A stretch of 58,066 bases of DNA from NCBI GenBank assembly GCA_002721895.1, contig PBLV01000005.1:1-58066 (forward strand), written 5' to 3'. The position numbers and the translations under genes were made by a program. The DNA comes from Verrucomicrobiales bacterium (GTDB lineage Bacteria > Verrucomicrobiota > Verrucomicrobiae > Limisphaerales > UBA1100). The notes under the pieces are model-generated. The model saw nothing but the letters and a program-made list of their open reading frames with translations. It was not told the origin of the DNA and did not search any database. Positions 1-7,092 of this stretch are shown here, piece after piece. How positions within the stretch are numbered: position 1 is the stretch's first letter; each line of letters opens with the position of its first letter.

Positions 1-62
1 GCGGTGACGGCGGCGGTGACGGCGGCGGTGACGGCGTCGGTGACGGCGGCGGTGACGGCGGC
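1..62 (+). repeat. 12-bp tandem repeat (GGTGACGGCGGC)
   Basis: About five head-to-tail copies of a 12-bp unit are visible, with a single C-to-T change in the third full copy. The array continues out of the window on the left. The unit is a multiple of three, so copy-number change would keep the reading frame of the overlapping partial ORF. Confidence 0.8.
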
Positions 63-68
63 AACTAG
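1..68 (+). CDS. 3' end of a Gly/Asp-repeat protein (partial)
   Basis: The first 68 bases read in one frame (codons from base 3) as repeats of Gly-Asp-Gly-Gly with one Gly-to-Val change, then Asn and a TAG stop at 66-68. The DNA is a 12-bp tandem repeat of GGTGACGGCGGC. The gene begins outside the window, so its function cannot be judged. Low-complexity GDGG tails occur in secreted or surface proteins, and some Gly/Asp-rich repeats bind calcium, but the RTX nonapeptide pattern is not present. It could also be a non-coding repeat that happens to be open. Confidence 0.45.
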   Translation, partial: GDGGGDGGGDGVGDGGGDGGN

Positions 69-119
69 ACCGAGCCCAAAAAGATTGCGTCATGCAGCCG
101 GTTGGGCAAAGACTTGCCC

Positions 120-692
120 ATGAGGAGAACAGTGCTGGCGCTAATCACCACGCTCTTGGTTTTGGGGTGTGGCAAGAAGGACGATGAGCCCGCTCAGGGC
201 GCATCTGCCAAGAATTCACCCCCCGCCGACGGGGAAGCCCACGGCGGGGGTATTTCTGTGCCTAAACGAAACGACGAACCTCAGCCAGCGCCCAAGTCGG
301 CCGAGCCTGTCGTTGAAACGAAGTCGGGCCCATTGAAAACAATAGCCACTCGGCCGGCTCCCTTAAAGACCATCCCCACGAAAGGGACTCCACCGCCGTC
401 GAATATTGCGGATCCCGAACTCATCGGGAACTGGGAATATGAGGAAGGCGACTTTGTTTTCACGATCATCTTGGCCGAGGACGGCACGGGTGCTGTTCGC
501 ATTGCCGAGGGATCAGCGCATGCCGACCATCCCGTGACTTGGAAAGCCAACGCCACCAAATTGACCCTCACCAGCAAGGGTCCAAAGGGAGAGGCGGAGG
601 ATATCGACGAGGGCACTTATGCGCTCAACGGAACTCGGTTGGTTTACGAGCTTGAAGGTGAAAAATATACCTTCAAGCGCGCGAAGAACTGA
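120..692 (+). CDS. Lipoprotein with C-terminal lipocalin-like domain, function unknown
   Basis: The protein has 190 residues from the ATG at 120; an ATG six codons upstream is possible, but starting here puts the two arginines directly before the hydrophobic core of the signal. The signal ends in a lipobox LVLGC (Cys17), so the mature protein should be lipid-anchored. Residues about 20-105 are a Pro/Ala/Lys-rich linker. The last 85 residues have the pattern of small lipocalin-like domains: an LIGNWEYEE opening, then alternating beta-strand motifs with an EDGTG turn. This is a membrane-anchored extracytoplasmic protein of unknown ligand. It ends three bases before the convergent YggS-type gene. 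Confidence 0.7.
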   Translation: MRRTVLALITTLLVLGCGKKDDEPAQGASAKNSPPADGEAHGGGISVPKRNDEPQPAPKSAEPVVETKSGPLKTIATRPAPLKTIPTKGTPPPSNIADPELIGNWEYEEGDFVFTIILAEDGTGAVRIAEGSAHADHPVTWKANATKLTLTSKGPKGEAEDIDEGTYALNGTRLVYELEGEKYTFKRAKN

Positions 693-695
693 CCC

Positions 696-1391
696 CTAAA
701 GTCGCGTACCGGTTCGAGGTCCGAATAAGACCGTGCCCAAGCGGACCAAGGTGGCCCCTTCCTCAATGGCCACCTCAAAATCGCCGCTCATCCCCATGGA
801 TAACTCCGGCAGCGGCGCACCCAGCCGGTCCTCGCAGGTGGTTCTTACCTTTGCCAGTCGTTTAAAGAACGGCCGCGTGCTTTCCGGTTCGCGTGTGTAG
901 GGTGCCATGGTCATCAAGCCATGCAGCTCTAGTTGCGGCCAATCGGCAAACGCATCGACCAGCGCGGCGGCTTCCGCCGGCGCCAAGCCGTGCTTGCTGC
1001 CTTCACCGGAAACATTCACCTCCAGTAGGACGGGCATCACCTTGGCAGCCTGTTCGCAGCGCTTGTTCAACTCGGCGGCCAACCGCGCGCTGTCCACCGC
1101 GTGCAGCATCTCAAACAGATCCACTGCCTCGCGACACTTGTTGGTTTGCAGGTTGCCAATGAAATGCCAGCGCAAGTGGCCGGGACATTCGGGAATCTTG
1201 ACCCGCGCCTCCTGCACACGGTTTTCCCCGAAAACAGTCAACCCCGCTTCCGCCGCGTCGCGGATGATGTCCGCCGTGAATTTTTTCCCCACGGCCACCA
1301 GTTGCACCTCGGCGGAGTTTCGCCCCACCCGCTCGCAGGCGGCTCCGATACGACCTCGCACGGCTTCCACGTTGGAGGCAATGTCGCTCAC
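696..1391 (-). CDS. YggS/PLPBP family pyridoxal phosphate-binding protein
   Basis: This PLP homeostasis protein binds pyridoxal 5'-phosphate in a TIM-barrel fold without known catalysis and buffers vitamin B6 and amino-acid pools. Seen: the N-terminal VSDIASNV segment, the AVGKKF motif with Lys36 at the usual PLP position, FGENRVQE, HFIGNLQTNK, and the GMSGDFEVAI and GTVLFGPR segments near the C-terminus. The GTG at 1391 gives 231 residues, the normal family length, and lines up with the start of the family. An upstream ATG at 1460 with an AAGGA motif would add 23 unrelated residues and leave only 11 bp to the divergent neighbour, so I prefer the GTG. Confidence 0.93.
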   Translation of the reverse strand: MSDIASNVEAVRGRIGAACERVGRNSAEVQLVAVGKKFTADIIRDAAEAGLTVFGENRVQEARVKIPECPGHLRWHFIGNLQTNKCREAVDLFEMLHAVDSARLAAELNKRCEQAAKVMPVLLEVNVSGEGSKHGLAPAEAAALVDAFADWPQLELHGLMTMAPYTREPESTRPFFKRLAKVRTTCEDRLGAPLPELSMGMSGDFEVAIEEGATLVRLGTVLFGPRTGTRL

Positions 1392-1471
1392 GCGCCCAGC
1401 ATAACGGCGGACGCACCAAGGCAAAAGCTTTCGATGGACAGTCCCGTGGGGGTTTAGCATGATAATTCCTT

Positions 1472-2608
1472 ATGAAGATATTGAAAGGCATGCTGGCGGG
1501 CGTTCTCTTGTTGGCGGGGAATGGTGTGGCATCGGCGCCTTGGACGGTGAAGATCAAGTCCGAAGACAAGGTTTACACCTTCGGCGGCCCCCTGTTGGAG
1601 AAGGAAAAAACGTTGGTGGGATATTGGAGTGGAACAAATACAGATAAGGCGGGCCAGTTCAAATGGGAGATATTAAGGCGGGCCAACCACACTTATACGC
1701 TCGACATGACATGGATTGAGGAAGGGGAACGGCGGAAGTTTTTTGGCCATGGCTTATGGCAAGTGAAGGGCGGCAAGTATCGCTTTGCCGATTTGACGGA
1801 TAGTGAAATGGAACAAGACGAGGCTTGGCCCATTGATGTCAAACATCGCATCTCCGCTGAAGATCTATGGGTGGTCGAGGAAGATGTGAAATTTGCGGGC
1901 CCAGACAAACTAGTCACCGTTTCGGAAGGCGAGGAGGAAGGGGAGATGATCACCAACACGGAGGTGAGGGTGAAACAGTTTCAGCGGCTGTTCATGCGTC
2001 GTTTCAATCAGCCGAATGGGAAACGGGAGGAATTGATTCTGGATCAGATTCGGCGGGCGTCGATTGATGACTTTGCTGATTTGCCCGGATATTTCACGGG
2101 CCTCCTGACGGATGAAGAGAAGAAGCTGGTGGGCCGCTGGAAAGGCAGCAACAACGATCCGGACGACCCAGGCGAATGGGAAATGATTCGACGCCCGGAT
2201 CACACGGGTACTATCGTGTTCATATCGGGGGAAGACGATGAAGGAGAATTGAAGGCCGCTCATGGCTTCTGGAAGGTACGCGCCGGAAGATTCATATTTT
2301 GCGACCTGACGGAGGGGGACAAAATTTTGCCATGGGATGAAATATTTCTGGGTGACGAAACTGTGGTGCAAATCGCGGAAGACAAAATCATCACCCAGTG
2401 GTTCGACTCTGAGCGGCGCGTACTGGGAGGGCTGTTTCCCATGCGAGTGCGAAACACGGAATTGCCGGTAGACGAATTCAAATTCCCAGCCATGAAACCC
2501 TACAGCAAAGAAGACCCCTTTGACGCGGCCGCGTTCCTCAAGCGCATCCAAGCTGCCAAGCGCAAGCGTGAGCCGCGGGTTGTGGAGGAATCGGCGACCA
2601 ACCCGTAA
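1472..2608 (+). CDS. Secreted protein with two copies of an unknown ~70-residue domain
   Basis: The protein has 378 residues with a clear signal peptide (basic start, hydrophobic residues 7-16, Ala-Ser-Ala near 22), so it is exported. Two internal segments resemble each other. One begins near residue 47 (LVGYWSGTN, then WEILRR, HGLWQVKGGKYRFADLT); the other begins near residue 218 (LVGRWKGSN, then WEMIRR, HGFWKVRAGRFIFCDLT). The spacing of the shared blocks points to a gene-internal duplication. I do not recognise the domain; a lipocalin-like beta-barrel is possible. The gene is divergent from the YggS-type gene, with about 80 bp between starts for promoters. Confidence 0.7.
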   Translation: MKILKGMLAGVLLLAGNGVASAPWTVKIKSEDKVYTFGGPLLEKEKTLVGYWSGTNTDKAGQFKWEILRRANHTYTLDMTWIEEGERRKFFGHGLWQVKGGKYRFADLTDSEMEQDEAWPIDVKHRISAEDLWVVEEDVKFAGPDKLVTVSEGEEEGEMITNTEVRVKQFQRLFMRRFNQPNGKREELILDQIRRASIDDFADLPGYFTGLLTDEEKKLVGRWKGSNNDPDDPGEWEMIRRPDHTGTIVFISGEDDEGELKAAHGFWKVRAGRFIFCDLTEGDKILPWDEIFLGDETVVQIAEDKIITQWFDSERRVLGGLFPMRVRNTELPVDEFKFPAMKPYSKEDPFDAAAFLKRIQAAKRKREPRVVEESATNP

Positions 2609-2667
2609 TTGGTCGGTTGGCTGTCACGAGTACAGAGGAAAAACTTTTGCGTTAAAAATGGCTAGAA

Positions 2668-3120
2668 TCACGAGGATTCAAGCGGTACTTCGTGGTATTC
2701 CAAGGCCCATTCCTGCATGTACCGGACTCGAATGGGGGTGATGCGGTAGATGATGAGGTCGGGGTTGTCGATGGATTTCAGGTAATGCTTCAGGAGAGGA
2801 TTGTCCTTCCAGATTGACTCGAGAAGCGGCCGGTCCGTGAGCGGCTCGGCGGTACCGGTAATGCGAACCTGATCGTGCTGGCTGTCCATGTAACAGAGCT
2901 CAACCTTTGGGTTGGCCTCGATTTCCCGGGTCTTGTTATAAAAACGCAGGTTGGCGACGTAGACAGTGAATCCATCGACCCGTACGGGCGAGACCGGCCG
3001 GAGGCGTGGCTGGTCGCCATCAAGGGAGGCGAGCTGGGGAAACTTGGCCTCGGCCATGACGGCCTTGGCGCGGTCGGGAATTTCCGTTGGATCGAGGGGC
3101 CTAGGAGTGGGTTGTGCCAT
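2668..3120 (-). CDS. Pyridoxamine 5'-phosphate oxidase-family protein
   Basis: The 150-residue protein shows the split-barrel flavin-binding pattern: PQLASLDGDQPRLRPVSP near the start, then VYVANL, an NPKVELCYMD strand, VRITGTAEPLTD and a C-terminal IYRITPIRVRYM strand. Members bind FMN, F420 or heme and reduce small substrates or protect cells; the substrate cannot be deduced here. The ATG at 3120 was chosen because it opens directly on the domain, while the upstream 49 codons read as the tail of the neighbouring gene in another frame. It follows the nitrilase gene by 8 nt and is probably cotranscribed with it. Confidence 0.85.
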   Translation of the reverse strand: MAQPTPRPLDPTEIPDRAKAVMAEAKFPQLASLDGDQPRLRPVSPVRVDGFTVYVANLRFYNKTREIEANPKVELCYMDSQHDQVRITGTAEPLTDRPLLESIWKDNPLLKHYLKSIDNPDLIIYRITPIRVRYMQEWALEYHEVPLESS

Positions 3121-3128
3121 TCGTTTTG

Positions 3129-4115
3129 TTATTCGTTGGTGGTTGGTTCCTGTAAGGGGTCGCGGGTGAACCGAACAGTGCGGATGTCCTGCTCGTTGCC
3201 GGTGGGGGTGGAAAGGGGCTCGTATAAATCGGGGCGGCGGCTGCGAATCCACCGCACGCCGGTGCACATGTGGCGATCTGCTGCCTTGAGGTTGGCAAGG
3301 ATCATGGCGTCGCCGGGGTGGCTGGTCTCGGCAAGGACATCGCCATAACAGTCGAGGATCATGCTGTTGCCGGTGCGCACTTCGTTGTCATCGCGCCCAA
3401 CGCCGTTGCTGTAAATGATGAACAGGCCGTTATCATGGGCGCGTGCGGGCAGCCATTTCATGATCCATTCGCGCCCCTTGGAGCCGCGGAATTCCGCCTC
3501 GATGGCTGCGGGGTTGGTCGCTCGATTTTCCCATAACGCGGGATCGATGGCGCCCATGCAGCGGGGGCTGGGGGTATCGCAGCCCCCGGTTTGGTGGGGG
3601 GCCAGAAGAATCTCAGCGCCTTTCAGCGCCGTGATGCGAACATTTTCGCCCAAGTTACAGTCGTAACAAATCAGGATGCCGGCGCGTGTGCCGTCGGGCA
3701 GGGTGAAAATGGTAAATTCATCGCCGCTGTCCATGTGCGGATTGATGAATGTATGCAGCTTGCGGTGACGCGCAGTGCGTCCATCGGGCATGGCAACGAG
3801 ATAAGTGTTGAACAGGCGGCTATCTGGACCACGCTCGATCAGACCGGCACCGATAGTGAGGTTGTGTTCGCGAGCCAGATGGACGAGTTCCCGGGCTGAT
3901 TCACCATCGGGAATGGGTTCAGCGAGTTCTTCGATTTCCTCCTTGGGCAAATCGCGCAAGTGCCAGTAACCGGTAATGCACATCTCGGGAAAAACGACGA
4001 GTTGCGCGCCCTTGGCGGCGGCTCGGCTGGCGTAGTCGCGGATGATGGTCAGGTTGGCTGGCTTGTCACCGGGTGCGTGTTGAAACTGAACACTGGCGGC
4101 GCGCAGATCGTTCAT
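3129..4115 (-). CDS. Carbon-nitrogen hydrolase (nitrilase superfamily)
   Basis: The 328-residue enzyme should hydrolyse a C-N bond in an amide, nitrile or carbamoyl substrate. The catalytic Glu-Lys-Cys triad is visible as Glu44 (FPEM), Lys119 (HRKLH) and Cys150 (ICYDCN). The N-terminus (RAASVQFQ) matches the first strand of the fold, which sets the start at 4115 rather than 27 codons upstream. The Cys motif lacks the usual FPE continuation and reads CYDCNLGE, and long surface loops around PHQTGG and PSPRCMG suggest a subgroup with its own substrate. It lies 65 bp downstream of the class V aminotransferase-like gene and just ahead of the flavin-type oxidase. Confidence 0.9.
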   Translation of the reverse strand: MNDLRAASVQFQHAPGDKPANLTIIRDYASRAAAKGAQLVVFPEMCITGYWHLRDLPKEEIEELAEPIPDGESARELVHLAREHNLTIGAGLIERGPDSRLFNTYLVAMPDGRTARHRKLHTFINPHMDSGDEFTIFTLPDGTRAGILICYDCNLGENVRITALKGAEILLAPHQTGGCDTPSPRCMGAIDPALWENRATNPAAIEAEFRGSKGREWIMKWLPARAHDNGLFIIYSNGVGRDDNEVRTGNSMILDCYGDVLAETSHPGDAMILANLKAADRHMCTGVRWIRSRRPDLYEPLSTPTGNEQDIRTVRFTRDPLQEPTTNE

Positions 4116-4180
4116 GGGTGGATTGAAAGGGGAAATCCAAAAAGTCGAAAGCCGAAATCTCCGGAGCCGGTGTGCAGCAG

Positions 4181-5425
4181 TCAGGAACGAAGGCAAATGG
4201 TCTCCAGTTCGTCGACCAGCCGGTCGACTTCCTCCAGCGTGTTGTAGTGGAGAAATCCGGCGCGTATTGCTCCCTCGGGCTCAATACCCAAAGCCTCAGT
4301 CAAGGGAAGGGCATAGTAGTTGCCATGCCAGACAAAGATTCCGGCATCGCCAAGGTGGTGGGCCATTTCGCGAGGGGGACAGGCAGGGTGACGAAGTGAA
4401 AATGTGGATACTCGTTCGTGCCGCCGTGTTTCATCGGTAATGCCAAAAACCTCGAGGCCGTCGATAGAGCGCAGTCGGCGGAGGGCGCGAGTGGTTAGTT
4501 CATTCTCGTGTGCGGTGATTTTTTCGAAGGCTTCATCCAGCGCCTCGCGGCGGCTGGGGCTGTCACCCAAGCTGGCAAGATAATCGATGGCAGCCAACGT
4601 GCCTGCAATGCACTCATGGTTTTGCGTGCCTGTCATCCAACGGCCGGGAAGGGAGTTTGGCGCCACCCGAAGTTTGTAGGGAGCGAGGTTTTCCATGAAC
4701 TCGCGTCGGCCCCAAAGCAGGCCCACGTGTGGCCCAAAAAACTTATAGGCGGAACACGTCAGGAAATCACATTGCCATGCGTCGACATCGATACGGCGAT
4801 GAGGAGCGTAGTGGACGGCATCAATAAAGACCTGCGCGCCAGCGGAATGAGCCATGGCGCAGAGGTCGCTGATGGGATTGATCGTGCCGGAGAAATTTGA
4901 GGCGGCGGCAAAAGCCACCAGACGGGTCTTGCCGTTAAGCTTGTCCTTGAAATCGTCCAGGTCGAGGGTGCAATCGGTGGCGTGGATGGCCGCCTCGCGA
5001 ACCACGGCCCCCGCATCCCGTGCAGCGAGTTGCCATGGGGTGAAGTTGCCGTCGTGATCGAGACGGGTGAGGAGGATTTCATCACCCGGTGTCCATGTTT
5101 GCGCCAAGGCGCGGCTTAGGGCGAAAGTGAGGCTGGTCATGTTGGCACCAAACGCGACCGTGGCCGAATCGTCCACACCAAGGAAATCCGCGGCAGCTTG
5201 GTGAGCCTCCTCCAGCATGGCATCGCTTTCACGGCTGGTGGCAAACTCGCCGCAATGATTGGCGTTGCGATGGGCCAAGTAATCGCCAATGGCATCGATG
5301 ACAGTCTGTGGCACTTGACTTCCCGCAGCGCCATCCAGAAATGCCGCTGGCCGGCCACCAACTTGCCGGGCCAACGCGGGGAACCGGGATCGAATGCTAC
5401 CCATGTCATCAGCAGTGAAATTCAT
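4181..5425 (-). CDS. Cysteine desulfurase-like class V aminotransferase (VC1184-type)
   Basis: This is a fold-type I PLP enzyme of 414 residues. The PLP lysine is Lys228 in SAYKFFGPH, with the cofactor-binding Asp202 and His205 in IDAVHYAPH. The FLDGAAGSQVP start and the HRNANHCGEFATS segment are typical of the VC1184 subfamily of cysteine-desulfurase-like proteins. The canonical IscS mobile active-site cysteine loop is not obvious, so the reaction may be another lyase or transaminase chemistry. The start at 5425 places the opening helix directly before the domain. The gene is divergent from the serine racemase-like gene and upstream of the nitrilase gene. Confidence 0.88.
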   Translation of the reverse strand: MNFTADDMGSIRSRFPALARQVGGRPAAFLDGAAGSQVPQTVIDAIGDYLAHRNANHCGEFATSRESDAMLEEAHQAAADFLGVDDSATVAFGANMTSLTFALSRALAQTWTPGDEILLTRLDHDGNFTPWQLAARDAGAVVREAAIHATDCTLDLDDFKDKLNGKTRLVAFAAASNFSGTINPISDLCAMAHSAGAQVFIDAVHYAPHRRIDVDAWQCDFLTCSAYKFFGPHVGLLWGRREFMENLAPYKLRVAPNSLPGRWMTGTQNHECIAGTLAAIDYLASLGDSPSRREALDEAFEKITAHENELTTRALRRLRSIDGLEVFGITDETRRHERVSTFSLRHPACPPREMAHHLGDAGIFVWHGNYYALPLTEALGIEPEGAIRAGFLHYNTLEEVDRLVDELETICLRS

Positions 5426-5516
5426 GGCGGGAGGATGCGGAAGGTGCGGTGTAGCGGCAAGTTTTGAAGGCAGGTTATGGGATAGCCATTACGCCGTCTG
5501 CGTTGTAAGCAGAGGC

Positions 5517-6461
5517 ATGACCGATGGTTTGGTTTTGCCTGATCGTGAGGATGTTGAGGCGGCGGCAGTGCGCCTAGCGGGGCTTGTGCGCCGAACGCCA
5601 GTCCTGACGTGCGGGGCATTGGATGAGTTGGCGGGGGCTTCGCTTTTCTTCAAGTGCGAGAATTTCCAAACAACGGGGGCGTTTAAATTTCGCGGAGCAA
5701 CCCATGCGCTGGCGTTGCTGGCGGATGATGTGAAGGCGGTGGCGACACATTCGTCGGGCAATCACGGCGCCGCGTTGGCGGCAGCGGCGCAGGCACGGGG
5801 AATCACGGCTCATGTGGTGATGCCTGCCAACGCAGCGGCCGTGAAGCGTGCGGCGGTGGTGCATTATGGCGGTAGGGTTGTGGAATGCGCCCCCACGCTG
5901 GAGGCGCGTGAGACGGCGCTGGATCAATTGGTGGCGGAAACGCAGGCGGTGTTTGTGCCGCCTTTCAATCATCCGCACATCATCGCCGGCCAAGGAACGG
6001 CCGCGCTCGAGTTGCTGGATGAAGTGGAGGGACTATCCGCGGTGGTGGCACCCGTGGGAGGCGGCGGATTGGTTAGTGGAACCGGAATTGTGGCGGGAGG
6101 CGTGGAGGTGTTTGCGGCGGAGCCGGAACAGGCGGATGACGCGGCGCGGTCGTTCCGCTCCGGCCAAATTGAGCCTTCGCATCCCAACACCATAGCGGAT
6201 GGTTTACTGACTTCACTGGGGCCGTTGACTTTTGCGGCAATTCAGAAACATGTGGCGGATGTGGTGACGGTGAGTGAAGCCGAAATTGTGGCGGCTTTGC
6301 GGCTGGTCTGGGAGCGAATGAAAATTGTCGTTGAACCCAGCAGCGCAGTAGCCGTGGCGGCCGTATTGAAGGATAACCGTTTTGTGGGCCGCCGTGTGGG
6401 GATCATTTTGTCCGGGGGAAATGTGGACTTGGGAAATCTATCCAGCTTGCTGGCACTCTAA
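5517..6461 (+). CDS. Serine racemase / threonine dehydratase-like PLP enzyme
   Basis: The 314-residue fold-type II PLP enzyme acts on hydroxy amino acids (serine or threonine), by racemisation or by deamination to the keto acid. Seen: RRTPVLTC opening, KCENFQTTGAFKFRGA with Schiff-base Lys57, SSGNHG for the substrate carboxylate, the glycine-rich phosphate loop VGGGGLVSG, EPSSAV and a terminal SGGNVD. There is no C-terminal regulatory ACT domain, as in serine racemases and catabolic dehydratases. The ATG at 5517 is preferred to an upstream start at 5394 that would add 41 unrelated residues overlapping the divergent gene. It may share substrates with the adjacent PLP enzyme. Confidence 0.9.
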   Translation: MTDGLVLPDREDVEAAAVRLAGLVRRTPVLTCGALDELAGASLFFKCENFQTTGAFKFRGATHALALLADDVKAVATHSSGNHGAALAAAAQARGITAHVVMPANAAAVKRAAVVHYGGRVVECAPTLEARETALDQLVAETQAVFVPPFNHPHIIAGQGTAALELLDEVEGLSAVVAPVGGGGLVSGTGIVAGGVEVFAAEPEQADDAARSFRSGQIEPSHPNTIADGLLTSLGPLTFAAIQKHVADVVTVSEAEIVAALRLVWERMKIVVEPSSAVAVAAVLKDNRFVGRRVGIILSGGNVDLGNLSSLLAL

Positions 6462-6689
6462 CCCGAAAAACCCGCGGAGGCATCTTTAAATTTAAGTTTT
6501 TCTGTGGGAAAAATTGGATTTGTGGATAATTCAAAGGGAATTTCGTGTCTTGCAGGATATTTCAGTTTTCCGTTCACACCCCAGGTGAATAGCGATTTGT
6601 GAATTTGTTTTGATACGCAAAAATGACGATTCTTCGGGGGTTTTTCGAGGTTCGCGCCCATGCTCCGCAATTTTATTCACAAAATCTCC

Positions 6690-6709
6690 AAAAAGAGTTG
6701 ACTCTTTTT
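6690..6709 (+). promoter_or_regulatory. 20-bp perfect palindrome over the nrdA -35 region
   Basis: Two 9-bp arms, AAAAAGAGT and ACTCTTTTT, are separated by TG. The palindrome covers the candidate -35 hexamer TTGACT at 6698-6703, which is where a repressor dimer would block RNA polymerase. There is no adjacent regulator gene to suggest its partner. Confidence 0.45.
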
Positions 6710-6732
6710 CCATATACCACAATATATCGCGC
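6698..6732 (+). promoter_or_regulatory. Candidate nrdAB promoter with NrdR-box-like site
   Basis: A -35 hexamer TTGACT (6698-6703) is followed 17-18 bp later by an A/T-rich -10 (6721-6727). A 16-bp stretch at 6717-6732 matches the NrdR consensus acaCwATATaTwGtgt at 12 positions, including the central CAATATAT core followed by C and G. NrdR is the general repressor of bacterial ribonucleotide reductase genes and usually binds two boxes; I found only one good box here. Confidence 0.5.
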
Positions 6733-6936
6733 AGTGAGCAACTGGCACCCACTACAGGTTGTGGAAAAACTGGGCAATACCCAGTTTGCAATCGGCGGGA
6801 AGTTTGTGAATAAGTTCAAAGTTTGCCAAGGGTTTTGATGGGTTTTTTGCCGAAATTTTGTGTTTTCGCGGTGAATCAGGCGGATTTGGCGTGGGGTTCG
6901 GTTTCTTCTCTCTTCCTTGTGTTTGGCGGACCTGAT

Positions 6937-7046
6937 GTTGGTCGGGAAAAAGTCCCAAGCAGATGCTTGGGCGGTGGCAGCCTTGCCAAGGCGGCTGCTT
7001 GATGAGGGAGCCCAACCTGTGATCGGCGCGAGAGTGCCGGTCCCTC
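6937..7046 (+). promoter_or_regulatory. Structured 5' leader RNA of nrdA, class unassigned
   Basis: Between the promoter and the nrdA ATG lies a run of helices. A 7-bp hairpin, CCCAAGC/GCTTGGG with an AGAT loop, is at 6954-6971. A hairpin GCAGCC/GGCTGC is at 6977-6998. A stem GAGGGA/TCCCTC (7004-7009 with 7041-7046) encloses a CGGC/GCCG hairpin (7024-7039). A further pairing GTTGG/CCAAC (6937-6941 with 7012-7016) would cross the last stem, as a pseudoknot or an alternative fold. It does not match the riboswitch consensus motifs I know (cobalamin, THF, SAM). Regulation of nrdA by this leader is inference. Confidence 0.45.
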
Positions 7047-7092
7047 CCCGGATGTAACGTGGTGTGGCGGCCGTGAAAGGGATGCACAGCAG

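Larger units (their letters stand above)
6521..6813 (+). promoter_or_regulatory. Cluster of DnaA-box-like sites upstream of nrdA
   Basis: Sites close to the DnaA consensus TTATNCACA lie at 6521-6529 (reverse of TTATCCACA), 6673-6681 (TTATTCACA), 6760-6768 (reverse of TTTTCCACA, one change) and 6805-6813 (reverse of TTATTCACA). Two weaker matches are near 6503 and 6598. The region is AT-rich against GC-rich neighbours. DnaA control of nrd genes is established in E. coli; a role here is inference. A replication origin is an alternative, but dnaA, dnaN and other usual origin neighbours are absent from the window. Confidence 0.55.

Noticed and set aside
1392..1460. Longer start for the YggS-type gene at the ATG 1460, with an AAGGA motif
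   Set aside because: It would add 23 residues not found in the family and leave almost no divergent promoter space. The motif could be chance.
6462..6850. Chromosomal replication origin
   Set aside because: The DnaA-box cluster and AT-richness are compatible, but no dnaA, dnaN, rpmH, parAB or gidA genes are nearby and no 13-mer unwinding repeats are clear. Control of nrdA explains the boxes as well.
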